Shown here: positions 19,057 through 27,188 of the stretch, in pieces | Numbering within the stretch: the stretch's first letter is position 1 | Layout of the letters: every line of letters starts with the position of its first letter | DNA from: Bacteroidaceae bacterium | Lineage (GTDB): Bacteria > Bacteroidota > Bacteroidia > Bacteroidales > Bacteroidaceae | Assembly: GCA_024401275.1 (NCBI GenBank) | Contig: JAKSLJ010000003.1 | Location: 1 to 64,000 of the forward strand | Length of the DNA stretch: 64,000 nt | Direction: 5' to 3' | Position numbers and translations under genes: made by a program | The notes under the pieces: generated by a model | The model's database searches: none | Told to the model about the DNA's origin: nothing | Seen by the model: only the letters and a program-made list of their open reading frames with translations

Positions 19057-20757
19057 ATGTGTGGAATCGTAGCTATTTTCAACATTAAGGAGCAGTCGGA
19101 AGAACTCCGTCAGAAGGCTCTTCGTATGAGTAAGACTATTCGCCATCGCGGACCAGACTGGTCTGGCATCTATTGCGGCGGCAGTGCAATCCTCGCACAC
19201 GAACGACTTAGTATTGTTGATCCTGAAAGTGGTAGTCAGCCACTCTTCTCACCAGACAAGAAGCTGGTGCTTGCCGTAAATGGCGAGATATATAATCACA
19301 AGGATATACGCAATGAGTTTGAGGGTAAATATCAGTTCCAGACTGGTAGCGACTGTGAGGTGATCCTCCCTCTCTACAAGGAGGCTATGGCAACTGCCGA
19401 GGGCGGTCAGCCTGACTTCACAGCCTTGCTTGAGAAGCTTTCCGGAATCTTTGCCTTTGCACTTTATGATATTGAGAACAATGAGTTCCTTATCGGTCGC
19501 GATCCTATTGGAGTGATTCCTTTGTACATCGGCTTTGACGATGACGGCAAGGTGTATGTTGCGTCTGAACTGAAGGCTCTTGAGGGACAGTGCGACAGAT
19601 TCGAGCCATTCCTTCCGGGACATTATTATTCAAGCAAGGACGGCAAGATCCAGAAGTACTACAAGCGCGACTGGATGGAGGCTCCTGTTGATGACAAGGG
19701 AGATGAGGGCAAGGCTACTGAGGATATCCGTCAGGCACTTCGCTCAGCCGTAAAGCGTCAGCTTATGTCCGATGTTCCTTACGCCGTACTTCTCTCTGGT
19801 GGTCTCGACTCTTCCGTTATCTCTGCCATTGCTCAGAGCTATGCGGAACATCGTATTGAGGATGACTCTACGACAAAGGCATGGTGGCCACGTCTCCACT
19901 CGTTCGCAGTTGGTTTGAAGGGTGCGCCAGACCTTGCAAAGGCAAAGCTCGTAGCAGACCATATCGGTACTGTTCACCATGAGATAAACTATACCATCCA
20001 GGAAGGACTTGATGCCATCCGCGATGTTATCTATTTCATTGAGACTTACGATGTTACCACCGTTCGTGCTTCTACTCCAATGTACCTTCTTGCCCGCGTC
20101 ATAAAGTCTATGGGTATCAAGATGGTGCTCTCGGGAGAAGGTGCCGACGAGATTTTCGGTGGTTATCTTTACTTCCACAAGGCTCCGAATGCAGATGAGT
20201 TCCACAAGGAGACTGTCCGCAAGCTTTCAAAGCTTCATCTCTATGACTGCCTGCGTGCCAACAAGTCGCTTTCTGCATGGGGTATTGAAGGTCGTGTGCC
20301 ATTCCTCGACAAGGAGTTCCTTGACATTGCCATGAGCATTGATCCTGCACTCAAGATGTGCCCTGGCAAGACTATGGAGAAGAAGGTGGTGCGCGAGGCA
20401 TTCCAGGACATGCTGCCACAGGAAATCGTTTGGCGCCAGAAGGAGCAGTTCTCTGACGGTGTAGGCTATTCTTGGATTGACACGCTGAAGAAGATCACTT
20501 CCGACCAGGTTTCCGACGAACAGATGGCTCACGCAGCAGAGCGTTTCCCAATCAATCCGCCGCAGAACAAGGAGGAGTACTTCTACCGCTCAATCTTCGC
20601 AGAGCATTTCCCAAGCGATTCTGCTGCCAAGTGCGTTCCTTCAGTTCCTTCTGTAGCCTGCTCTACAGCTGAGGCTCTTGCATGGGACGAGTCGTTCAAG
20701 AACATGAACGATCCTTCCGGACGCGCTGTTGCTGGTGTTCATGATCAAGCATACTAA
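19057..20757 (+). CDS. asnB: Asparagine synthase B (glutamine-hydrolysing)
   Basis: A 566-residue enzyme forming asparagine from aspartate, ATP and glutamine. MCGIVAIFNI exposes the class II nucleophile Cys2 once Met is removed. IRHRGPDWSG and LSIVDPESGSQPLF are glutaminase-domain blocks. The synthetase domain has the PP-loop ATP motif VLLSGGLDSSV near residue 248 and GEGADEIFGGY near residue 365. The C-terminal tail CVPSVPSVACSTAEALAWDE is normal for Bacteroidota AsnB. The gene is divergent from glnK and so sits in a nitrogen-metabolism neighbourhood. The start and length are those expected of the family. Confidence 0.96.
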   Translation: MCGIVAIFNIKEQSEELRQKALRMSKTIRHRGPDWSGIYCGGSAILAHERLSIVDPESGSQPLFSPDKKLVLAVNGEIYNHKDIRNEFEGKYQFQTGSDCEVILPLYKEAMATAEGGQPDFTALLEKLSGIFAFALYDIENNEFLIGRDPIGVIPLYIGFDDDGKVYVASELKALEGQCDRFEPFLPGHYYSSKDGKIQKYYKRDWMEAPVDDKGDEGKATEDIRQALRSAVKRQLMSDVPYAVLLSGGLDSSVISAIAQSYAEHRIEDDSTTKAWWPRLHSFAVGLKGAPDLAKAKLVADHIGTVHHEINYTIQEGLDAIRDVIYFIETYDVTTVRASTPMYLLARVIKSMGIKMVLSGEGADEIFGGYLYFHKAPNADEFHKETVRKLSKLHLYDCLRANKSLSAWGIEGRVPFLDKEFLDIAMSIDPALKMCPGKTMEKKVVREAFQDMLPQEIVWRQKEQFSDGVGYSWIDTLKKITSDQVSDEQMAHAAERFPINPPQNKEEYFYRSIFAEHFPSDSAAKCVPSVPSVACSTAEALAWDESFKNMNDPSGRAVAGVHDQAY

Positions 20758-21008
20758 AAGCCTCACCCCCCTTACCCCCTCTCCAGCCCCCTCTAACTCC
20801 CCCATAATGGGGCGAACAAAAGAGCGGAGTAACATTTTGGAGGGGGAGTAATTACACTTGCAGGCGATGATTTCCGTGCCGCAATGATTACACTTCAAGG
20901 ACAGAGGTTTATATAATAGGTAATAATAAATATGTGATATAATATTCCCCACAAAACATATCACTCCCCCTCCCCTTAATCGGGGAGGGGGCTGGGGGGA
21001 GAGGCTTT
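20758..21008. repeat. Intergenic block with two GC-rich palindromic repeats
   Basis: 20761-20850 contains CCCCCTCTAACTCCCCCATA, then ATGGGGCG and later GGAGGGGGAG. 20963-21003 contains ACTCCCCCTCCCCTTAATCG and GGGAGGGGGCTGGGGGG, ending 5 bases before dapF. Between them lies a degenerate piece resembling the TGTAGGGCGAGG family (GCAGGCGATGATTTCCGTGC, about 20851-20870). Confidence 0.65.
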
Positions 21009-21860
21009 ATGTTAGAATTCACTAAAATGCATGGTGCCGGCAATGATTACATTTATGTCAACACCATGCTCTACAATATAGAAGACCCTGAGGAGTTTTC
21101 AAAGAAGTGGAGCCGTTATCACTTCGGTATCGGCAGCGATGGACTCATTCTCATCGGTTATCCTTCTTCCATTCATGCCGACTATTCCATGCGCATTTTC
21201 AACAACGATGGTTCGGAGGCTATGATGTGCGGCAACGGTACACGCTGTGTTGCCAAGTATCTGCACGACAAGGGAATAACCGATAAGACCGTCATTCGTC
21301 TTGAGACAAAGAGCGGAATAAAGATACTCCATCTCCACCTCGACGAAGAGGGCAAGACCGAGAGCGTTACCGTAGATATGGACGAGCCGAAACTCAAGGA
21401 CGAGGCTAAGCACCAGTTCAAGGAAGAACTTGCCGACACTCTACCGGCAGGCACTTTCGTTTCAATGGGCAATCCGCACTATGTCATCTTCCTCGATGAT
21501 GAGACGGTTCGCGAGCAGTTCGGAATAGAAAGCGCTGATGTTGAGCAGTTTGATGTTGAAGCCCATGGCAAGAAGTTGGAGTTCCACCCAGCCTTCCCAG
21601 AGCGCTGCAACATTGAGTTTGCCACCGTTCTCGCCGACGGCAGCATCCGCATGAGAGTGTGGGAGCGAGGCAGCGGAATAACATGGGCTTGCGGCACAGG
21701 ATCTTGCGCCACAATGGTAGCCGCTTTCCTCACCGGCAGGGCTCCGCGACAGTCGACCATCGTGATGGACGGCGGCAGCGTAACAAACCATTGGCAGGAA
21801 TCCGACAACCATATCATGATGACCGGACCGGCAGAGTTTGTGTTCGACGGACAAATTTAA
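21009..21860 (+). CDS. dapF: Diaminopimelate epimerase
   Basis: A 283-residue enzyme interconverting LL- and meso-diaminopimelate in lysine and peptidoglycan synthesis. The N-terminus [14 protein letters not shown] is typical. The two catalytic cysteines are in [13 protein letters not shown] (about residue 75) and [14 protein letters not shown] (about residue 227). GNPHYVIF lies between them. The start is the ATG at 21009, directly after a GC-rich repeat. A strong terminator follows, and the next gene is dapL, which supplies its LL-DAP substrate. Confidence 0.96.
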   Translation: MLEFTKMHGAGNDYIYVNTMLYNIEDPEEFSKKWSRYHFGIGSDGLILIGYPSSIHADYSMRIFNNDGSEAMMCGNGTRCVAKYLHDKGITDKTVIRLETKSGIKILHLHLDEEGKTESVTVDMDEPKLKDEAKHQFKEELADTLPAGTFVSMGNPHYVIFLDDETVREQFGIESADVEQFDVEAHGKKLEFHPAFPERCNIEFATVLADGSIRMRVWERGSGITWACGTGSCATMVAAFLTGRAPRQSTIVMDGGSVTNHWQESDNHIMMTGPAEFVFDGQI

Positions 21861-21883
21861 TATACTTACGGACTGTAAGCAAT

Positions 21884-21927
21884 AATCCTGCAAATCGTTA
21901 ATCTTTGTAACAATTTGCAGGATTTTT
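21884..21927 (+). terminator. Rho-independent terminator after dapF
   Basis: The arms AATCCTGCAAAT and ATTTGCAGGATT are separated by 17 bases and followed by TTTTC. Confidence 0.75.
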
Positions 21928-22004
21928 CGTTACATTTATATATTTTATTAAGTTTTATGGGTAACTATTTGCCGCAAAGCAACGGCTTTCTCAGTAAATA
22001 ATCG

Positions 22005-22012
22005 TAACTTTG
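22005..22012 (+). promoter_or_regulatory. Putative -7 element of dapL
   Basis: TAACTTTG followed by GCACCC and AGAAAACAACCAATATA, 83 bases before the dapL start. Confidence 0.6.
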
Positions 22013-22094
22013 CACCCAGAAAACAACCAATATATCATATACCATTATCCTTGTATAATGGTAAATTGCAAATCTGTAAATTGTAAATGTAACT

Positions 22095-23321
22095 ATGGCA
22101 CTCATAAACGACCATTTCCTTAAACTTACGAAGAACTATCTCTTCGCCGATATAGCAAAGAAAGTTAACGCATTCAAGGTTACACACCCTAAGGCAGACG
22201 TTATCAGCCTTGGTATAGGTGATGTTACCCGTCCGCTCGTTCCTGCTGTCCTTGAAGCTATGCACAAGGCTGTTGACGAGATGGGTACCGTAGAAGGTTT
22301 CCACGGCTATGGACCAGAGGAAGGTTACGACTTCCTTCGCGAAGCTATCGTCAAGAACGATTTCCTCGCTCGCGGCGTGAAACTCGACAAGTCAGAAATC
22401 TTTGTCAACGACGGTGCGAAGAGCGATACCGGTAACATCCAGGAGCTCGTGCGCTGGGACAACAGCGTCGGCGTTACAGACCCTATCTATCCGGTTTATA
22501 TCGACTCAAACATCATGATCGGTCGCGCCGGAGTGAATGTTGACGGCAAATGGAGCAACATCACCTACATGCACTGCAACGAGGCTAACGGCTTCATCCC
22601 TTCTATTCCGGACTACAAGGTGGACATCATCTACCTCTGCTACCCAAACAACCCAACCGGCATGGTCATCAACCGCGCTGAGCTGAAGAAGTGGGTGGAC
22701 TATGCTATAAAGAACGACGTGCTCATCTTCTACGATGCTGCATACGAAGCATATATCCAGGACGACGATATTCCGCATTCCATCTACGAGATTCGTGGCG
22801 CAAAGAAGGTGGCTATCGAGTTCCACAGCTACTCAAAGACAGCCGGCTTCACTGGTATTCGTTGCGGTTATACCGTTGTGCCTAAGGAACTTACCGTTGC
22901 CGGACTCGATGGCAATCGCTATGAGCTCAATCCACTTTGGGATCGTCGCCAGTGCACTAAGTTCAACGGCACAAGCTATATCTCACAGCGTGCTGCCGAG
23001 GCTACCTACTCTCCGGAAGGCAAGCGGCAGGTCAAGGAGGTCATTGACTACTACATGACCAATGCAAAGCTTATGCGCGAGGCACTCGTCGAGATGGGCT
23101 ACACCGTCTATGGCGGTCAGAACGCACCATATCTCTGGGTAAAGACTCCGAACAACGAGACCTCATGGGAATTCTTCGAGCATCTGCTCTACGGCGCACA
23201 TGTTGTCTGCACACCAGGTGTCGGCTTCGGTCCTGCTGGTGAGGGTTACATCCGCCTCACATCGTTTGGCGACCGCGAGAAGTGCATCGAAGCACTTGAG
23301 CGCATCAAGAAATGGAAATAA
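22095..23321 (+). CDS. dapL: LL-diaminopimelate aminotransferase
   Basis: A 408-residue PLP enzyme of fold type I that makes LL-DAP directly from tetrahydrodipicolinate, bypassing the succinylase or acetylase steps. It starts [24 protein letters not shown], as DapL proteins do. The active-site Lys is in the motif [15 protein letters not shown] near residue 250. [11 protein letters not shown] is the aminotransferase Asn/Pro block, and the C-terminus has [16 protein letters not shown] with the substrate-binding Arg. It has its own promoter and ends in a strong bidirectional terminator. Together with dapF it shows that the organism uses the DapL variant of lysine synthesis. Confidence 0.96.
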   Translation: MALINDHFLKLTKNYLFADIAKKVNAFKVTHPKADVISLGIGDVTRPLVPAVLEAMHKAVDEMGTVEGFHGYGPEEGYDFLREAIVKNDFLARGVKLDKSEIFVNDGAKSDTGNIQELVRWDNSVGVTDPIYPVYIDSNIMIGRAGVNVDGKWSNITYMHCNEANGFIPSIPDYKVDIIYLCYPNNPTGMVINRAELKKWVDYAIKNDVLIFYDAAYEAYIQDDDIPHSIYEIRGAKKVAIEFHSYSKTAGFTGIRCGYTVVPKELTVAGLDGNRYELNPLWDRRQCTKFNGTSYISQRAAEATYSPEGKRQVKEVIDYYMTNAKLMREALVEMGYTVYGGQNAPYLWVKTPNNETSWEFFEHLLYGAHVVCTPGVGFGPAGEGYIRLTSFGDREKCIEALERIKKWK

Positions 23322-23343
23322 TCGCAATCAGATAATAACTATC

Positions 23344-23378
23344 AAACAGGGGCAAGGAAAGAACCTTGCCCCTGTTTT
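23344..23378. terminator. Bidirectional terminator between dapL and the GH43 gene
   Basis: A 14-base stem, AAACAGGGGCAAGG paired with CCTTGCCCCTGTTT, with a 6-base loop and T/A runs on both sides, between convergent genes. Confidence 0.9.
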
Positions 23379-23400
23379 GGTACTAATTGGGTTGTGCGCC

Positions 23401-25017
23401 TTACATTCCGAGAATGAAGTCTTGGAGTTCGCAGAGGGACTTGCCCTTTGTGTCTGACTCAAAGACGAAGAAGACTGCCTGCTTGCCCTTTGGATTCTTG
23501 ATGTCAAGCTTTGTGGTGAGCTCTGTCGTCTGCTGTGGCATTGACGACTTGAGAGTGAATGAACCGACCTCTACGCCGCCCTGGCTCTTCCATGGTCTGC
23601 CGAGCATGACACGAATCTTGCCGTTTACGCCTTCTGGCTTGCAACGCAACTGCATTGTGATGTCCTTCTTTCCAGCCAACTTGTTCATGTTGAAGTACTT
23701 ATAGCCCACGATAGAGCCAGCAGTGTTATTCACAACAGGAGCAAACGGAACCTTGTGGTTGCGAGGAGCCTGGTATGAATCTGACTGGAAATAAATCGGC
23801 TTGATGTATGAACCAGAGTAAACATAGTTAGGATAAACCTCGCGGGCAGGCTCTGGACCAGTAAACCAGCAAGCAAGACCGGCAGCCTGACGAACGGTTG
23901 GGTCAAGTCCCTCAAGTGCAAATCCCTCAGAGTTGTATTCGCCCTTTGATATTTCCACCTTGCCGCCTTTTCCTTTCTGAACCTTAACGCTGATAGGTGC
24001 AACCATTGCCTGACGAGCATAGCAGTCGGTGCCGATTTGACGGTGGTAGAACACGTACCACTGGTCGCCAATCTTGCAGATGCTGCCGTGAGTATTTCCG
24101 CCTGGCATGGCAGAGGCTATCCAATTGCCTTTTTCGTCCTTTTCCTTTGCGCGAGCATCGATGATGGTTCCGCCGTAAGTCCATGGGCCGAGCGGATTGT
24201 CGCTGTAGCAGTAAGCGAGAGTATAGTTTGAAGCATTAGGAAGATCGTCCTCACCTTCGACCGTTGTGCGAGAGTAGATGAATACATACTTATCATCAAT
24301 CTTGCGGATAGACGAAGCCTCGAAGAATCGGTAGATTCCTTCTTCCTGGTAGCCGGAAATCATATTCTCAACAACGTTTGTACCAGGCTTTACGCTGCAC
24401 ATGGTTTCCGGGTCCATCTCTGCTCCATGCGATTTTCCGAAGCCCCAGTAGCCGTAAACCTTGCCGTCGTCGTCAATGAAAACGGCTGGGTCGAAGCCAA
24501 GGCATCCGAAAGTCTCAGTTGGCTTTTCCTTGCTCCAGTTGATTACTTCAAAAGGTCCGTCAGGACGGTCGCTCTTGCAGACCATTGTGTTTCTGCCGCC
24601 ACCCTGATTGTTAGGGTAAAGGTAATAGGTTTTCTTTCCGTTGGCGTCAGTCTTTACGGTCATGTCCGGAGCGAAGAGAACGTCGGCAGTGCCATCGGCA
24701 TTGAGGCGGTCAAACTTTGGAGTCTCATATACCTTGAATATCATTCCGTCATAGCGCCAGTTTGTGAGGTCGTCAACAGGAGCAGACCATACCACTTGAT
24801 CTCTACCGCAGTACATCCAGCGCAGATTGTCGTGAGAACCATAGACATACACGCGGTACTTGCCTGGACAGTCTGGGTCTTCGAAAACATAAGGTTCGCC
24901 GTCAGGAATGAACTCCCAAAGCGGCATGTAAGGATTCTGCGCAGCTGCTGGCAGCGCGAAGAAGAGGAGTAAAGCCATGCAAGCCAAGTTCCTCAAGAGG
25001 GTAATGCTTTTTTTCAT
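23401..25017 (-). CDS. Secreted glycoside hydrolase family 43 enzyme with C-terminal beta-sandwich module
   Basis: A 538-residue exported enzyme with signal peptide ending ALPAAAQ (residue 27). The GH43 five-bladed propeller has its three acids in FIPDGEPYVF (Asp39, base), FGCLGFDPAVFIDDDG (Asp, near residue 176) and RFFEASSIRKI (Glu, general acid, near residue 235). A CBM6-like jelly-roll module follows (about residues 410-538: GYKYFNMNKLAGKKDITMQL, then GGVEVGSF). The likely activity is removal of arabinofuranose or xylose from plant polysaccharide, but the exact specificity cannot be read from sequence. It lies 102 bases after mnmG with a hairpin between them, away from the main xylan locus. 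Confidence 0.88.
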   Translation of the reverse strand: MKKSITLLRNLACMALLLFFALPAAAQNPYMPLWEFIPDGEPYVFEDPDCPGKYRVYVYGSHDNLRWMYCGRDQVVWSAPVDDLTNWRYDGMIFKVYETPKFDRLNADGTADVLFAPDMTVKTDANGKKTYYLYPNNQGGGRNTMVCKSDRPDGPFEVINWSKEKPTETFGCLGFDPAVFIDDDGKVYGYWGFGKSHGAEMDPETMCSVKPGTNVVENMISGYQEEGIYRFFEASSIRKIDDKYVFIYSRTTVEGEDDLPNASNYTLAYCYSDNPLGPWTYGGTIIDARAKEKDEKGNWIASAMPGGNTHGSICKIGDQWYVFYHRQIGTDCYARQAMVAPISVKVQKGKGGKVEISKGEYNSEGFALEGLDPTVRQAAGLACWFTGPEPAREVYPNYVYSGSYIKPIYFQSDSYQAPRNHKVPFAPVVNNTAGSIVGYKYFNMNKLAGKKDITMQLRCKPEGVNGKIRVMLGRPWKSQGGVEVGSFTLKSSMPQQTTELTTKLDIKNPKGKQAVFFVFESDTKGKSLCELQDFILGM

Positions 25018-25034
25018 AGTTGGTTAGTTTTTGG

Positions 25035-25054
25035 CACCACCGAAAACGGTGGTG
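25035..25054. promoter_or_regulatory. Perfect hairpin in the leader of the GH43 gene
   Basis: CACCACCG AAAA CGGTGGTG, an 8-base stem with a 4-base loop, 18 bases before the GH43 start and 65 bases after the mnmG stop. No T-run follows on the minus strand, so it may be an mRNA leader structure rather than a terminator. Confidence 0.55.
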
Positions 25055-25090
25055 AATAATCTTTATTTTTGTATCGCAAGTCTATTAAGA

Positions 25091-25120
25091 GCTCCCCCCT
25101 TTTGGGGGTGGGGGGCTTTT
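25091..25120. repeat. GC-rich palindromic repeat at the end of mnmG
   Basis: GCTCCCCCCTTTTGGGGGTG followed by GGGGGCTTTT, touching the mnmG stop codon. The preceding AAGTCTATTAAGAG is shared with the copy at 55952. Confidence 0.65.
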
Positions 25121-27150
25121 TATCTTTTCATTAGTACGAGTAGCACATTGATGTCCGAAGGCGATACGCCCGGTATGCGCGATGCCTGGGCGAGAGTTTC
25201 CGGATTTATCTTAACGAGCTTCTGGCGCGCTTCGGTGGAGAGGGAGTCCATTGATGCATAGTCAAAATGACCGCGAATCTTTATGTCCTCAAGTCGGCGC
25301 ATCTTCTCCGCCACCTGACGCTCACGAACGATATAGCCGCTGTACTTCATCTTTATCTCTGCAGCCTCGCAGATTTCCTCGCGGCGGTTTTCTGGAGCAT
25401 CCAGCAACTGCTTGAGTGCCGGAATTACCTCGGCAACGCCCTGAAGCGAAATCTCCGGACGGGCAATGAGGTCGAAGAGTTTCATGCCGGTATGGAGTGG
25501 GGTAGAGCCTATGCTTTCGAGATAGCTGTTAAGGTCTTTCGGACGGAGAGAATACTTCCGGCAGAATGTCTCGATAGCGTCAATATGCTGCTTCTTGGAG
25601 AGCCAGAGATCGTAGCGGTCGCGCTTCGCAATGCCGAGGTTGTAGGACATTTCGGTCAGTCGCGCATCAGCATCGTCCTGACGAAGCAGAATGCGGTATT
25701 CAGCGCGTGAAGTGAACATGCGGTAAGGCTCATCAACACCCTTCGTCACGAGGTCGTCAATGAGTACACCGATATACGATTCGTCGCGCTTCATGACGAG
25801 TGGTAGCGGTCCGCCATTGTCGCTTCTACCGTTAATATATGTAGGGTCAGCACCTGCAAATATGGCAGCATTTGCACCGGCAACGAGTCCTTGTCCAGCC
25901 GCTTCCTCATAGCCTGTGGTTCCATTAACCTGTCCGGCAAAGAAAAGACCGGGAACGAGCTTTGACTCAAGTGAATGATGCAGTTGTGTAGGGTCGAAGA
26001 AGTCGTATTCTATGGCATATCCCGGACGATAAACGCGGACATCGCGCAGTGCAGGAATCTTGCGCAAGGCGTTCAGCTGCACCTCCATAGGCATTGATGA
26101 AGAGAAGCCGTTGAGGTACATCTCGTCGGTGTCCTCGCCCTCTGGCTCAAGGAAGAGCGGATGCTTTTCGCGGTCAGGGAAGGTGACGAGCTTGGTCTCC
26201 ACTGATGGGCAGTAGCGTGGACCGATACTCTTTATCTGTCCGTTGTAGAGTGGCGAATCGTCAAGCCCTTCGAGAAGTGCTTTGTGGCACTCCGGGTTCG
26301 TGTTGAATGTCCAGCAAGGAAGCTGTTTCAGCTTGCGCTGTTCCGTCTCGAAATAAGAGAAGCGGTGCCAGTCTGCTTCGCCCTCTTGAATCTCTGTCTG
26401 TGAGAAATCTACCGACTTGCGGTCGATGCGCACTGGAGTGCCGGTTTTCATGCGCTGCGAAGTGATGCCCAGAGCATTGAGCGACTCTGTAAGACCGTAT
26501 GAGGCAGGTTCTGCGCAACGGCCTCCTGCCACCTGCTTGCGCCCGATATGCATAAGTCCGTTGAGGAATGTTCCGGCAGTGACGACGACTGATTTGGCGT
26601 AGATTTCCACGCCCCAGATGGTGGTGATTAGCAGCCCCCCTCCGACTCCCCCCCCAAGGGTGGAGAGATTATCAATGGAATTTGACTGGGAGTTTGAGTT
26701 ATACCGGTTATAGCCTGCCGCAGAGTCATTTTTTAGACTCCCTCCCACTGGGGGGAGGGCTGGGGTGGGGCTAATGCTCTCCGCCTGATCCTGCCAGATG
26801 TCGAGGTTTGGAGTACTGTCGAGGAGCTGGCGCCATTTCCAGATGAACTTGCCACGGTCGCATTGGGCGCGCGGGCTCCACATGGCTGGTCCCTTTGAGC
26901 GGTTGAGCATGCGGAACTGTATGGCAGTGGCATCGGTAACCAATCCCATGCCGCCACCAAGAGCGTCCACCTCACGCACAATCTGTCCCTTGGCGATACC
27001 GCCAACGGCAGGATTGCACGACATCTGCGCTATCTTATTCATATCCATAGTCAGCAGGCAGGTTTTCGCGCCCATGTTTGCCGAAGCCATTGCAGCCTCG
27101 CAACCGGCATGTCCTGCGCCGATGACTACTACATCGTAGTATAGTTTCAC
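25120..27150 (-). CDS. mnmG: tRNA uridine-5-carboxymethylaminomethyl modification enzyme MnmG, with a repeat-derived insert
   Basis: A 676-residue FAD protein that, with MnmE, modifies the wobble uridine of several tRNAs. The N-terminus YDVVVIGAGHAGCEAAMASANMG is the FAD-binding Rossmann motif. CNPAVGGIAKGQIVREVDALGG and TAGTFLNGLMHIGRKQVAGGR are family blocks, and the C-terminus has RIPGVSPSDINVLL. Usual length is about 620-630. The surplus lies at about residues 127-175, where SPTPALPPVGGSLKN, an Asn/Ser-rich stretch and LSTLGGGVGGGLL replace a short loop. This insert is encoded by two inverted GC-rich repeats with 66 bases between them (26630-26772). The frame stays open. dnaG is 38 bases upstream. 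Confidence 0.95.
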   Translation of the reverse strand: MKLYYDVVVIGAGHAGCEAAMASANMGAKTCLLTMDMNKIAQMSCNPAVGGIAKGQIVREVDALGGGMGLVTDATAIQFRMLNRSKGPAMWSPRAQCDRGKFIWKWRQLLDSTPNLDIWQDQAESISPTPALPPVGGSLKNDSAAGYNRYNSNSQSNSIDNLSTLGGGVGGGLLITTIWGVEIYAKSVVVTAGTFLNGLMHIGRKQVAGGRCAEPASYGLTESLNALGITSQRMKTGTPVRIDRKSVDFSQTEIQEGEADWHRFSYFETEQRKLKQLPCWTFNTNPECHKALLEGLDDSPLYNGQIKSIGPRYCPSVETKLVTFPDREKHPLFLEPEGEDTDEMYLNGFSSSMPMEVQLNALRKIPALRDVRVYRPGYAIEYDFFDPTQLHHSLESKLVPGLFFAGQVNGTTGYEEAAGQGLVAGANAAIFAGADPTYINGRSDNGGPLPLVMKRDESYIGVLIDDLVTKGVDEPYRMFTSRAEYRILLRQDDADARLTEMSYNLGIAKRDRYDLWLSKKQHIDAIETFCRKYSLRPKDLNSYLESIGSTPLHTGMKLFDLIARPEISLQGVAEVIPALKQLLDAPENRREEICEAAEIKMKYSGYIVRERQVAEKMRRLEDIKIRGHFDYASMDSLSTEARQKLVKINPETLAQASRIPGVSPSDINVLLVLMKR
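26630..26772. repeat. Inverted pair of GC-rich repeats inserted in frame in mnmG
   Basis: The left arm (26630-26668) contains GCAGCCCCCCTCCGACTCCC and AAGGGTGGAGAG. The right arm (26735-26772) contains AGACTCCCTCCCACTGGGGG and GAGGGCTGGGGTGGGGCT. The AT-rich centre encodes NDSAAGYNRYNSNSQSNSID. Confidence 0.8.
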
Positions 27151-27188
27151 CTTACAGTTTTACAATTTACGGATTTACGATTTCTTGA

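Noticed and set aside
20636-20720. Repeat-derived insertion in the asnB C-terminus (CVPSVPSVACSTAEA)
   Set aside because: This tail is typical of Bacteroidota AsnB and the DNA is not palindromic.
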